NCBI RefSeq assembly: GCF_003967075.1
Contig: NZ_AP018664.1
Span: forward strand, 2,852,001 to 2,916,000
Direction: 5' to 3'
Source of the DNA: Sphingobium amiense
Lineage (GTDB): Bacteria > Pseudomonadota > Alphaproteobacteria > Sphingomonadales > Sphingomonadaceae
DNA: 64,000 bases
Below, piece after piece: positions 15,915 to 24,269 of this stretch. A program made the position numbers and the translations under genes. Under the pieces are notes generated by a model that saw only the letters and a program-made list of their open reading frames with translations, ran no database searches and was not told the DNA's origin. Within the stretch, counting starts at the first letter, position 1, and each line of letters opens with the position of its first letter.

Positions 15915-17570
15915 CTAAGTGTTGTGACTAAAAATTACCTCGGCATATTCGACTTTTTGAATCCAAATACTAAGTACATTGGGCGTATGACCCGCACCGT
16001 AGCTTTCCATGACTTCACTTCCCTGGTTGGACCAACCGCCCAGCTTCGCAGCGATGTCATGCGGCGTGCCCGCAGCACGCATCGCATCCCGGAAGTTGTG
16101 TCGAAGCGAGTGGAAGCTTGCTTTCCGGTCCGCGATCGAACCTCTCACTAGCCGTGCCAAACGCTTCTGAGCGGCATTCGATGTACCTCCCACGGCAGGG
16201 GCATCGCGCAGGAGCATTTCTCCGGGCTGACGGTCTCGGATTAAATTCAGCAATCGGCACGCAATGAGAACAGGATGTATTGGAATGTCGCGTCGCGACG
16301 CATCTGTTTTCAGGTCTCGAAACGCATTAGGGCGCACTCTAAAGACCCAAACGTCGCCTACCTTCTCGATGTCGTCGACCGCCAGCCCCGCGATTTCGCC
16401 AAGCCGCATCCCGTTCAACAGGGCAATTCGCACCATCCAGTAGGTCCACGAAGTAGAGACGCCGTCCTCAGGTGCCGTCGCCAGCAGCAATGCGTTGATT
16501 TCTTCCGCAGTCAGCGGACGCTTGGGCTTTTCGCTAGACTGGGGCGGACCCTTGATACCCTGGGCGGGGTTGCGCGCCACCATTTCCTCGCGCTCTAGCC
16601 ATTTGAACAGGCTGCTCAACAGTTCGACATACAACATGACGCTCTTCGGCGAGAGCTTGGGTAGTCCTTGCTTCTCGCCCAGCATCGTTGCTTCCGCAAT
16701 CGGCAGGCCGGGGAAGTGCTTCGGCGCATTGGCGGGCATCTTCATCAGCGCGTCACGGCAGGCTCGCACATCCTCCCGCCGAATGGACCCAATCAAGCGA
16801 TCGGGGCCAAGAATTTCTTCGATAGCGCGAAAGCGGAAATCCCAAGCCGCTCGCGTTTTCGCCGCTACACCTGATCGCTCTGGATCATTCTTGTAGGCCG
16901 TGATTGCCGCGCGGACGGTCAGCGGCGCCGATAGCGGCTGCGAGCCGTCTACGCCCGCGAATATGGGATCGACCGTCGCCACCGTCCTACCCGCGAGCCG
17001 GGCAGAGCGTCGCCCGAGATGCTCTAGCCAGGCCTGCTGGACCGCCTCGCTGAGCCTCAGCAGTTCCGGATTGCCGTCATCGACCTTTCGGCCAGCCCAG
17101 GCAGCGAAGGATTTTGCAACGCGTTGCACGGAAGCATCTTCGACGCCCTGACCAACCAACGCAGCCTCCTCATCCACCGCATCACTTTCTGCCTCACGAT
17201 CGGCTGGCATGATCGGCAATGGTCCGGCGTCCACTTCCATCTTGTGTAGAAATGCGCGGGCAAGGTGCAACAGTTCCTCATCGTTGAGCGGTGCGGCTGG
17301 GGCACGTCCAAGCTCGACCTCCGCTTCTAGAAAGCGCCTATCGATAGCCACACGCTCGATCCGCGCGAGCCGACAGGCATCTGCGTAACTGACAGCCCCG
17401 AACGACTTCCAAATCTCTCTTTTTCCGAGATGAGCGCGTAGCCGATCGGGCACACGGACCCTGACGCCCCAGCTTCCGCCGCGCGAGATGAGACCCGCTG
17501 GCTTAACCATTTCCTCGCCGCCTTGTGTAGCAGCCTTGTGTAGCAATTTGTGAGATTTTTCCTTGGCCAT
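15915..17570 (-). CDS. Tyrosine-type site-specific integrase, DUF6538 N-terminal domain
   Basis: The 551-residue protein has an N-terminal DUF6538-like domain (GLISRGGSWGVRVRVPDRL, near residues 25-45). A SAM-like core-binding domain follows near residues 220-340 (RAAITAYKNDPERSGVAAKT). The catalytic domain carries LLNGMRLGEIAGL (Arg), FHSLRHNFRDAMR (His-x-x-Arg), AKLGGW and MESYGAGHT (the tyrosine). ATG 17510 (MVKPAGLISR) with a nearby GAGGA is an alternative start. The start lies 40 bp from the 3' end of tRNA-Ser, the usual place for an island integrase using the tRNA as its attachment site. The island extends left. Confidence 0.93.
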   Translation of the reverse strand: MAKEKSHKLLHKAATQGGEEMVKPAGLISRGGSWGVRVRVPDRLRAHLGKREIWKSFGAVSYADACRLARIERVAIDRRFLEAEVELGRAPAAPLNDEELLHLARAFLHKMEVDAGPLPIMPADREAESDAVDEEAALVGQGVEDASVQRVAKSFAAWAGRKVDDGNPELLRLSEAVQQAWLEHLGRRSARLAGRTVATVDPIFAGVDGSQPLSAPLTVRAAITAYKNDPERSGVAAKTRAAWDFRFRAIEEILGPDRLIGSIRREDVRACRDALMKMPANAPKHFPGLPIAEATMLGEKQGLPKLSPKSVMLYVELLSSLFKWLEREEMVARNPAQGIKGPPQSSEKPKRPLTAEEINALLLATAPEDGVSTSWTYWMVRIALLNGMRLGEIAGLAVDDIEKVGDVWVFRVRPNAFRDLKTDASRRDIPIHPVLIACRLLNLIRDRQPGEMLLRDAPAVGGTSNAAQKRLARLVRGSIADRKASFHSLRHNFRDAMRAAGTPHDIAAKLGGWSNQGSEVMESYGAGHTPNVLSIWIQKVEYAEVIFSHNT

Positions 17571-17606
17571 AGCGCAGATTAGCGCATTTCAGCCACTTTC
17601 GGAAGC

Positions 17607-17700
<94 letters not shown>

Positions 17701-17796
17701 AGATGGGTCTCGCGCCGCAAAGCGGCTCGGTCCCGGTCGAGCGGCGGCCATTAGCGAATGAAATCGGTGTTGCCAAGCGGGCTGTCGGGTATTTTT

Positions 17797-17826
17797 CTTG
17801 TGTCCGCGCGGAACGCTCCTAAATTG
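17797..17826 (+). promoter_or_regulatory. Possible heat-shock (sigma-32) promoter of hspQ
   Basis: CTTG (17797-17800) is followed after 17 bases by CCTAAATTG (17818-17826), close to the alphaproteobacterial sigma-32 pattern CTTG-N17-CCTATATTG. The hspQ ATG at 17832 is only 6 bases beyond, so the transcript would be almost or fully leaderless. Confidence 0.45.
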
Positions 17827-17831
17827 AAGAT

Positions 17832-18221
17832 ATGAAAGACACCGCTCCGCTTTCCGCCGCCGCCCAGATTTTCGGTGCTGGCGTGATTGCTCCTCCGATC
17901 GTTCATGCCCGTTTCAGCATCGGCGATGTCCTCAAACACCGGATGTTCGGCTTTCGCGGCGTGGTGTTCGACATAGACCCGGTCTTCGCCAACAGCGAGG
18001 AATGGTATGAAGCGATCCCCGAAGCCGCCCGGCCCGACAAGCATCAGCCTTTCTACCACCTGCTCGCCGAAAATGGCGAATCCAGCTATGTGGCCTATGT
18101 CAGCCAGCAGAATCTGGTGGCGGACGACAGCGACGAACCGGTCGAGCATCCGGCGATCACCGACATGTTCGGACCCTATGCCGATGGCAAATACCGGCTG
18201 CGGCGGCTGCATAGCCATTAA
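17832..18221 (+). CDS. hspQ: Heat shock protein HspQ
   Basis: A 129-residue protein whose core matches HspQ: RFSIGDVLKHRMFGFRGVVF, DIDPVFANSEEWYE, DKHQPFYHLLAENGE and SYVAYVSQQNLVADD. HspQ binds hemimethylated DNA in some bacteria and acts as a specificity factor for Lon protease. Alphaproteobacterial versions often have a short N-terminal extension, as here. No Shine-Dalgarno site is visible; the possible heat-shock promoter right before the start fits the expected regulation. It is the first core gene after the tRNA. Confidence 0.9.
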   Translation: MKDTAPLSAAAQIFGAGVIAPPIVHARFSIGDVLKHRMFGFRGVVFDIDPVFANSEEWYEAIPEAARPDKHQPFYHLLAENGESSYVAYVSQQNLVADDSDEPVEHPAITDMFGPYADGKYRLRRLHSH

Positions 18222-18951
18222 GGCGCTCTGGGCCGGGCGCGCTGCCGGAGCGGCGGGCTGGGCGCTCATGCTCGCCATCCCGGCGCTCGCCCTCGCGCAG
18301 TCGCCGGAAAAGCCCAACGCCGATCCGAGCTTCCCCTTCTCCCGCGAGATCGACCTGTTCGCCAAGGCCAATGTGGCAGGACCGGTCACGCGCGATGCGG
18401 TCCTGTTCCTGGGCAGTTCGAGCATTCGCCTGTGGGATGTCGCCCATAGTTTCAGCGATCGCGGCACCGTCAATCGCGGCTTCGGCGGAGCGACGACGGC
18501 GCATGTGCTGCATTATTACAAGCGGCTGCTGCCCGCCGCCCCGCCCCGTGCCATCATCGTCTATGTCGGAGAGAATGATCTGGCGGCGGGCGCGACGCCC
18601 GAGGCGGTGACGCGGGACGTCCTGACATTGCTCAAACGGCTGCGGGCGGACTATCCGCGCGTCCCGCTCGCCTATCTCTCCCTGAAGCCCAGCCCGATCC
18701 GCTGGACGCTCCGCCCGCATATGGCGGCTGTCAATGCAGGTGTCGCGGCGCAGGCGGCGGCCATCAGATTCGACTATCTCGATGTGGGCAAGGCTCTGCT
18801 GGCTGCGGACGGTCTGCCCGATGCGTCGCTGTTCCGCCCGGACGGGCTGCACATGAACGAGCGGGGCTATGCCCGGTGGACGGCGCAGGTCGATGCATGG
18901 CTCGACGCGCTTACCGTGCCGGTCCGTGCGATAGCGGCCAACGCTCGCTGA
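18184..18951 (+). CDS. SGNH/GDSL-type hydrolase, exported
   Basis: The frame contains block I VLFLGSSSIRLWD (serine), block II GGAT, block III YVGENDLA and block V DGLHMNERGYARW (Asp and His), so it is an SGNH hydrolase, probably an esterase or lipase. ATG 18184 (or 18178) overlaps the end of hspQ and gives 255 residues with a hydrophobic leader ending ALALAQ; a later ATG at 18268 would shorten the leader. GENDLAAGATPEAVTRD is typical of a subgroup of secreted SGNH proteins in Proteobacteria. The substrate is unknown. Confidence 0.82.
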   Translation: MANTGCGGCIAIKALWAGRAAGAAGWALMLAIPALALAQSPEKPNADPSFPFSREIDLFAKANVAGPVTRDAVLFLGSSSIRLWDVAHSFSDRGTVNRGFGGATTAHVLHYYKRLLPAAPPRAIIVYVGENDLAAGATPEAVTRDVLTLLKRLRADYPRVPLAYLSLKPSPIRWTLRPHMAAVNAGVAAQAAAIRFDYLDVGKALLAADGLPDASLFRPDGLHMNERGYARWTAQVDAWLDALTVPVRAIAANAR

Positions 18952-19027
18952 CACTTTACGATTGATCCACGGCCAAGCAACATTATTACAGACGTAAAGT
19001 AGGTGCGCTCAGGCGAGGGGATTTAGC

Positions 19028-20995
19028 GTGACAACTGACAAGGCCGCAGGCCCGGCAATGGCGGAATTGACGCTGCGCGGCGTCATTCTGGGCGGGCTTA
19101 TCACACTCGTCTTCACGGCCGCCAATGTCTATCTAGGCCTCAAGATTGGGCTGACGTTCGCGACCTCTATCCCCGCCGCCGTCATTTCGATGGCAGTGCT
19201 GCGGCTGTTTTCCACCGGCACGATTCTGGAAAACAACATTGTCCAGACGATCGCTTCGGCCGCGGGCACGCTGTCCGCGATCATCTTCGTGCTTCCGGGC
19301 CTCGTCATCATCGGCTGGTGGCATGGCTTCCCCTACTGGCTGTCGGCCTGCACCATCGCGCTGGGCGGCATATTGGGGGTCATGTATTCGGTGCCACTGC
19401 GCCGCGCGCTCGTCACCGGATCGGATCTCCCCTATCCCGAGGGCGTCGCAGCCGCCGAAGTGCTGAAGGTCGGCGCGGGATCGCGCGAGGGGCTGGAGGA
19501 GAACAGGCGCGGGCTAGCCGCCATCGTCGCCAGCGCCGTGTCCGCAGCCGCCTTTTCCATCGTCGCCAAGACGAGGCTGATCGCCGAGGAAGCTGCAACC
19601 TTCTTCAAATTCGGCGCGGGCGCGACATCCGTATCTACCAGCTTCTCCATGGCGCTCATTGGCGTGGGCCATCTGGTCGGGCTGTCGGTGGGCGTTGCGA
19701 TGTTCATCGGCCTGCTCATCAGTTGGGTCGGCCTCGTCCCCTACCTCACTGCCCCGTTGCCGGCAGGAGCCGACCTTGCAGAAATCGTCGGCACGACGTT
19801 CCGAATGAAGGCGCGTTTCATCGGCGCAGGCACCATCGGCATCGCCGCGATCTGGACCCTGCTCAAGATCCTCGGCCCCATCGTCAGCGGCATCCGCTCC
19901 GCGCTCGTCGCCAACGCCACGCGCAGGGCGGGGAACGCCGCCAGCCTCGACATTACGGAGCGAGACCTGCCCATCGGCATCGTCGGCGGCACCATCCTGC
20001 TGACGCTGGTGCCGATCGGCGTCCTCCTGTGGGTGTTCGCGCAGGGCGGCCCTATCGCCGCCAATCCCGTGCCGGTGATCGGCCTGACGCTGGCCTATGT
20101 GCTGGTCGCGGGCATCGTGATCGCATCGGTGTGCGGCTATATGGCGGGCCTCATCGGCGCGTCGAACAGCCCGATCTCGGGCGTCGGCATCCTTGCCGTG
20201 CTGGGCGCGTCGCTGATGCTCGCCGCGCTCTACGGATCGGGCGGCGACCCGACACAGACTCAGGCGCTGATCGCCTATGCGCTTTTCACCACCGCCATCG
20301 TGTTCGGCATCGCCACCATCTCCAACGACAATCTTCAGGATCTGAAGACCGGCCAGCTTGTCGGCGCGACGCCGTGGAAGCAGCAGATCGCGCTGGTGCT
20401 GGGCGTGATCTTCGGATCGCTGGTGATCCCGCCGGTGCTCGACCTGCTCAACAGCGCCTTTGGCTTTGCGGGCGCGAGCGGCGCGGGGGCGAACGCCCTG
20501 CCCGCGCCGCAGGCCGCGCTCATCTCCGCGCTCGCCAAGGGTGTGCTCGGCGGCGATCTCGACTGGGGTCTCATCGGTATCGGCGCGGGCATTGGTGTTG
20601 TGGTCATCGCCATCGACGAAATGCTGGGCCGCGCGGGCAAGCTGCGCCTGCCGCCGCTTGCCGTGGGCATGGGCATCTACCTGCCGATGGCGCTCACCCT
20701 GCTCATTCCGGTGGGGGCGCTGATCGGCCATCTCTACAATCGGTGGGCGCTGCGCCAGTCCAATCCCGAGTTCGCCGAGCGCATGGGCGTGCTGATGGCA
20801 ACCGGCTTCATCGTGGGCGAAAGCCTGTTCGGCGTCGCCTTCGCCGGGATCGTCGCGGGGACGGACAGCGATACGCCGCTGGCGCTTGTGGGCGAAAATC
20901 ACTGGGCCGTGCCGCTCGCGATCCTGATCTTCGGCGGGGTGATCGCTGCGCTCTATGCACGGTTGCGCCACTGGGCAGCCTCGCCCCTGTCCTAA
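19028..20995 (+). CDS. OPT family oligopeptide transporter
   Basis: A 655-residue polytopic membrane protein with GTG start 19028 and a GAGGGG site upstream. The N-terminal TLRGVILGGLITLVFTAANV and LGLKIGLTFATSIPAAVISM are diagnostic of the bacterial OPT group. The rest alternates some 14-16 hydrophobic segments, with VPLRRALVTGSDLPYPEGVA and DNLQDLKTGQLVGATPWKQQ as conserved loops. It probably imports small peptides or metal-chelator conjugates across the inner membrane. The gene stands alone, with a small DUF3606 gene downstream on the same strand. Confidence 0.93.
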   Translation: MTTDKAAGPAMAELTLRGVILGGLITLVFTAANVYLGLKIGLTFATSIPAAVISMAVLRLFSTGTILENNIVQTIASAAGTLSAIIFVLPGLVIIGWWHGFPYWLSACTIALGGILGVMYSVPLRRALVTGSDLPYPEGVAAAEVLKVGAGSREGLEENRRGLAAIVASAVSAAAFSIVAKTRLIAEEAATFFKFGAGATSVSTSFSMALIGVGHLVGLSVGVAMFIGLLISWVGLVPYLTAPLPAGADLAEIVGTTFRMKARFIGAGTIGIAAIWTLLKILGPIVSGIRSALVANATRRAGNAASLDITERDLPIGIVGGTILLTLVPIGVLLWVFAQGGPIAANPVPVIGLTLAYVLVAGIVIASVCGYMAGLIGASNSPISGVGILAVLGASLMLAALYGSGGDPTQTQALIAYALFTTAIVFGIATISNDNLQDLKTGQLVGATPWKQQIALVLGVIFGSLVIPPVLDLLNSAFGFAGASGAGANALPAPQAALISALAKGVLGGDLDWGLIGIGAGIGVVVIAIDEMLGRAGKLRLPPLAVGMGIYLPMALTLLIPVGALIGHLYNRWALRQSNPEFAERMGVLMATGFIVGESLFGVAFAGIVAGTDSDTPLALVGENHWAVPLAILIFGGVIAALYARLRHWAASPLS

Positions 20996-21064
20996 AGGGA
21001 AGAGGCAAGAGCAGGCGATTTATGCGTTTCTTGCCTTCCACCCCGGCAGCGACAAGGAGCTGAT

Positions 21065-21244
21065 ATGCGTAAAGATCAGGACCGTGCCGCCCCCGGCGAT
21101 CATATCGGGATAGAGGACGAGGTGCATCTGTCCTACTGGACCGGGCGGCTGGGCGTTTCGCGCGAGGAACTGGAGGAGGCGGTCGATGCCGTGGGCGATG
21201 CGCCCGAAGCGGTCGCCGCCTATCTCGGCGTCGCGCTCGACTGA
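21065..21244 (+). CDS. DUF3606-like small protein
   Basis: A 59-residue ORF with ATG 21065 and GGAGC at good spacing upstream. The sequence includes DEVHLSYWTGRLGVSREELE and EAVDAVGDAPEAVAAYLG. The motif W-x3-LGVS-x-E-L-x-x-AV is what defines DUF3606. These small acidic proteins are common in alphaproteobacteria and of unknown role. The downstream hairpin at 21266-21298 probably ends its transcript. Confidence 0.8.
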   Translation: MRKDQDRAAPGDHIGIEDEVHLSYWTGRLGVSREELEEAVDAVGDAPEAVAAYLGVALD

Positions 21245-21265
21245 CCGCTCTATCGGCGGACGCAA

Positions 21266-21298
21266 AAGGGGCGGCTGGACCATGGTCCGCCGCCCCTT
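21266..21298. terminator. Bidirectional hairpin terminator between DUF3606 and the TonB receptor
   Basis: AAGGGGCGGC (21266-21275) pairs with GCCGCCCCTT (21289-21298), and the loop contains a second palindrome, GGACCATGGTCC. It lies between two converging genes and has A and T runs on either side, so it can end transcripts from both. Confidence 0.75.
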
Positions 21299-21321
21299 CC
21301 CAACAATCGATAACGTCGCCG

Positions 21322-24066
21322 TCAGAAGTTGAAACGGATACCGCCCGTATAGCGGCGGCCGAACCGCTCCCACTCGATCGTCTGATTGCTCGTATCGGCG
21401 GCGGCGACACCGCTGGCGCGCAGCAGGCTGCCCGGATCGGAGAAGCGGCGGCCCGGATTGTTGAGCAGGTTCGAGGCGTCGAAATAAATCTCGAAATTCT
21501 TCGTGACCGCATAGCGCGCCGAAAAATCGAGTTCGTCGTCCGAGGCCCAGTAAGTGTCGCCACCATCGGTCAGGGTGCCCACCGTATCGAGCCACTTGCT
21601 GCGGTTCTGATACTGGAGGCGGACCGACAGGCCATATTTCTCATAATAGCCGCCGATATTATAGACGAAGTCGGACGTGCCCGGCAGGCGCATCCTGCGT
21701 CCGTCGATATCGACCTTGCTGTCGTTCAGCGTCACATTGGCCGACACGCCGAAGCCGCCGAGGAAATCGGGAAGGCCCAGATCCTGCGTCCAGGGTTCGA
21801 GCTGAAGCTGCGCGGCGGCTTCCATGCCGAAGAGGCGGCCGGTGCCGCCGTTCACGATGCCGCTGAACTGGTAGCCGGAGCGGTCGATATTGTTGCTGTT
21901 GAGCGCAGGCGAGTTGTAGATGCGCCGCGCGGTGTAGAGCACATCTTCGATCTTCTTGTAGAAAGCGCCGACCATCAGATAGCCCTGCGGACGGACATAC
22001 CATTCGAAATAGGCGTCCACGCCATAGGCGCGCTCTGGCCGGACCGCAGGATTGCCGCCCGAGATGGTCTCATTGGTGTCGTTGATGACGACATTGGGAC
22101 GAAGCTGGTCATAGTCAGCCCGCGCCGCGCCGCTGTTGAAGGACAGGCGCAGCTTCTTGGTATCGTCCAGATTATAGTTGATGTGCATGCTGGGGAAAGC
22201 GAGCGTCTGGTCCGCTTTCGCGACGATCAGTTGCGACGCGGTGCCAACGGTTCCGATGGCGCGCCCCTCATTCTTGATATGCTCGACCCGGACGCCGCCG
22301 ACGACGGTGCCCCAGTCGTAACGGAAGGTGCCCACCAGGTAGCCCGCGAACACTTCCTCGCGGACGTTGTAATTGTTGCCGGTGTTTGGCGTGAAGGAGA
22401 ATGCCTTGCGCGCGGCGGCCGACGCAGCACGCATCTTGTCCTGATCGAAATAGCGGAAGGTGTAGCCCATCGGAATTTCGCCGAGGAATTTCTGGTCGAG
22501 TGAGAACTGGGCATAATCCTGCGGCAGGATCGTGGCCGCCTGCGCGGCGTTCAGGGAAATCTGGTTTTCGTCGGCAATCTTGTTGCGGCGGTCATACTGG
22601 AAACCGGCCTTCAGCGTCGCATTGTCCAGCTCGCGCGCCAGCACGACGCGGCCGGTATAGGCCTTCGTCGTATCCACAGCGTCCAGCACGGTGAAGCCGG
22701 TCGGCGTCTTGGCAAAGCTGTCCACCGCCGTCACCTGATCGCCCGCCGTGTAGCGCGTGGCCGCACCCGTGCCGGTCTGGATCGTGCGGAACAGCGTCAG
22801 GCGCGAAAAATTGGGATCGGTGAAATCATAGGCGACGGTCGGCCGCAGGTTCCGGGCCGAAGGGCTTTCCCAGCTTACCTCGCCCACGACCGAACGGTCG
22901 TCCTTCGATTCGGTGTAGTTACCCGTCCAGCTCAGTTTCCAGCCGTCCGCCAGTTCGTGACTGCCCTCCAGCGTATTGGTGAACACCGACTGTTTGTAAG
23001 CGCGCAGGGTCGAACGCTGGCGGATGTCGATGCCGTAGATCGTGCCCTTCTGCGGCGTGTTGCCCGCACAGATGTCGGCATAGCCCGATGTGGTGTTGGC
23101 CGTGCTCGCGCCGCAGGCGGCGGTGTTGGCGACCAGATCATTTTCCCGGTCGTCGAGGTCGAAGCGGTAATTGTCGCGCGCCTCGTCGTCGGTGAAGATC
23201 GTGTAGATCGAACGGGCGGAAATGGTCGTGCGGTCGTCGGGCTTCCAGTCGACGCGGCCCGACACCGACCAGTTCTTGCGGGTCAGGCGATAGAGCTTGT
23301 TCTCGGTCTCGTGCACCCAGAAGCGGGTGGCGTTGCCGGGACGCGCATCGCGCGACACGCGCTCATAGTCGTTCTCGAAATTGTCGGTGACCATGTTGCG
23401 TTCGTAATAGCTGCCCGACAGCAGCACGCCGATCTCGCCAATGCCCGTGTCGAAGCGGTTCGACAGGACCAGATTGCCTTCATATTCCTTGCGGTCGCCC
23501 AGTTCGGCAAAGCCAAGGCCGCCCTTCCCCGCGATGTGGAAGCCCGCATAGTCGAAGGCCGAGCGGGTCACGACATTGACGTTGCCCGCGACGGTTTCGC
23601 CCGGCATGTCCGGCGTCACCGCCTTCGACACGATGATCTTGCCCGCGATGGCGGACGGGATCGAATCGAAACGGGCGTCGCGCCCCTCGGGGCTGACGAC
23701 GTTGATGCCGTCGAAGGACAGGGTGGTCCAGGTCTTGGGCGCGCCGCGCAGGTTGATGTAGCGAGCCTGACCCTGATCGCGCTCGACGCTGATGCCCGGC
23801 AGGCGGCTGGCGGCCTGCGCGATATTCTGGTCCGGCAGGCGGCCGACCGAATCCGATGCTGCGACCGTCACCAGCGAGTCCGAATTCTTCTGGATTTCGA
23901 GTGCGGCGGCCTCCGACTCCGCAATCGGGCGGGTGCCGGTGACAACGATTGCTTCGGCTTCCGCTTCGGCGGGCGCCTGCGCGAACGCGGCGACAGGCGT
24001 CGCGGCGGAGGCGAGCAGGCAAAGAATGAGAGCGCGGCGCATCGGCCGCTGGCGCGTCGAAATCAT
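21322..24066 (-). CDS. TonB-dependent outer-membrane receptor
   Basis: The 914-residue protein has a signal peptide (RRALILCLLASAATPVAAFA) and a TonB-box-like AEAIVVTGTRP. The plug domain includes VGRLPDQNIAQAASRLPGIS, YINLRGAPKTWTTLSFDGI and ETVAGNVNVVTRSAFD. The C-terminal barrel ends YTGGIRFNF with the aromatic terminal residue of outer-membrane barrels. MRRAL at residue 9 is an alternative start. It takes up a large or scarce substrate with TonB energy. Divergence from a phytase and Pho-box-like sites suggest a phosphorus-containing substrate; that is inference. Confidence 0.93.
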   Translation of the reverse strand: MISTRQRPMRRALILCLLASAATPVAAFAQAPAEAEAEAIVVTGTRPIAESEAAALEIQKNSDSLVTVAASDSVGRLPDQNIAQAASRLPGISVERDQGQARYINLRGAPKTWTTLSFDGINVVSPEGRDARFDSIPSAIAGKIIVSKAVTPDMPGETVAGNVNVVTRSAFDYAGFHIAGKGGLGFAELGDRKEYEGNLVLSNRFDTGIGEIGVLLSGSYYERNMVTDNFENDYERVSRDARPGNATRFWVHETENKLYRLTRKNWSVSGRVDWKPDDRTTISARSIYTIFTDDEARDNYRFDLDDRENDLVANTAACGASTANTTSGYADICAGNTPQKGTIYGIDIRQRSTLRAYKQSVFTNTLEGSHELADGWKLSWTGNYTESKDDRSVVGEVSWESPSARNLRPTVAYDFTDPNFSRLTLFRTIQTGTGAATRYTAGDQVTAVDSFAKTPTGFTVLDAVDTTKAYTGRVVLARELDNATLKAGFQYDRRNKIADENQISLNAAQAATILPQDYAQFSLDQKFLGEIPMGYTFRYFDQDKMRAASAAARKAFSFTPNTGNNYNVREEVFAGYLVGTFRYDWGTVVGGVRVEHIKNEGRAIGTVGTASQLIVAKADQTLAFPSMHINYNLDDTKKLRLSFNSGAARADYDQLRPNVVINDTNETISGGNPAVRPERAYGVDAYFEWYVRPQGYLMVGAFYKKIEDVLYTARRIYNSPALNSNNIDRSGYQFSGIVNGGTGRLFGMEAAAQLQLEPWTQDLGLPDFLGGFGVSANVTLNDSKVDIDGRRMRLPGTSDFVYNIGGYYEKYGLSVRLQYQNRSKWLDTVGTLTDGGDTYWASDDELDFSARYAVTKNFEIYFDASNLLNNPGRRFSDPGSLLRASGVAAADTSNQTIEWERFGRRYTGGIRFNF

Positions 24067-24152
24067 GATGGTCCCCTGTGTGTGATCGTGCCTTGTCCGG
24101 CGCGGTCGGGGCGGCTCTTAAGGTTCGCAGCTTACGGTTGAGCGTCGATCCG

Positions 24153-24170
24153 GAGACATTTCAGTGACAG
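24153..24170 (-). promoter_or_regulatory. Pho-box-like direct repeat upstream of the TonB receptor
   Basis: On the minus strand CTGTCAC (24170-24164) is followed 11 bp later by ATGTCTC (24159-24153). Two 7-mers with an 11-bp period are the PhoB box layout. It lies about 87 bp before the receptor start. Confidence 0.5.
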
Positions 24171-24193
24171 ACGGGCGCCGCCTTGCGACAATA

Positions 24194-24222
24194 TTGTCAT
24201 GCAGGCGTCACGCCCCTGTCAC
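24194..24222 (+). promoter_or_regulatory. Pho-box-like triple direct repeat upstream of the phytase
   Basis: TTGTCAT (24194), GCGTCAC (24205) and CTGTCAC (24216) are spaced exactly 11 bp apart, matching the tandem repeats bound by PhoB. The array ends 47 bp before the phytase start. It supports phosphate-starvation control of this gene. Confidence 0.65.
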
Positions 24223-24269
24223 CGTTGCGCGCCAGCAGTGCCGCGCACACAGGGCAGGGACCGTCACCG

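Noticed and set aside
22957..24141. Long plus-strand ORF (394 codons) antisense to the TonB receptor
   Set aside because: It lies on the opposite strand of a well-supported receptor gene, is low in recognisable features and is the kind of shadow frame common in GC-rich DNA.
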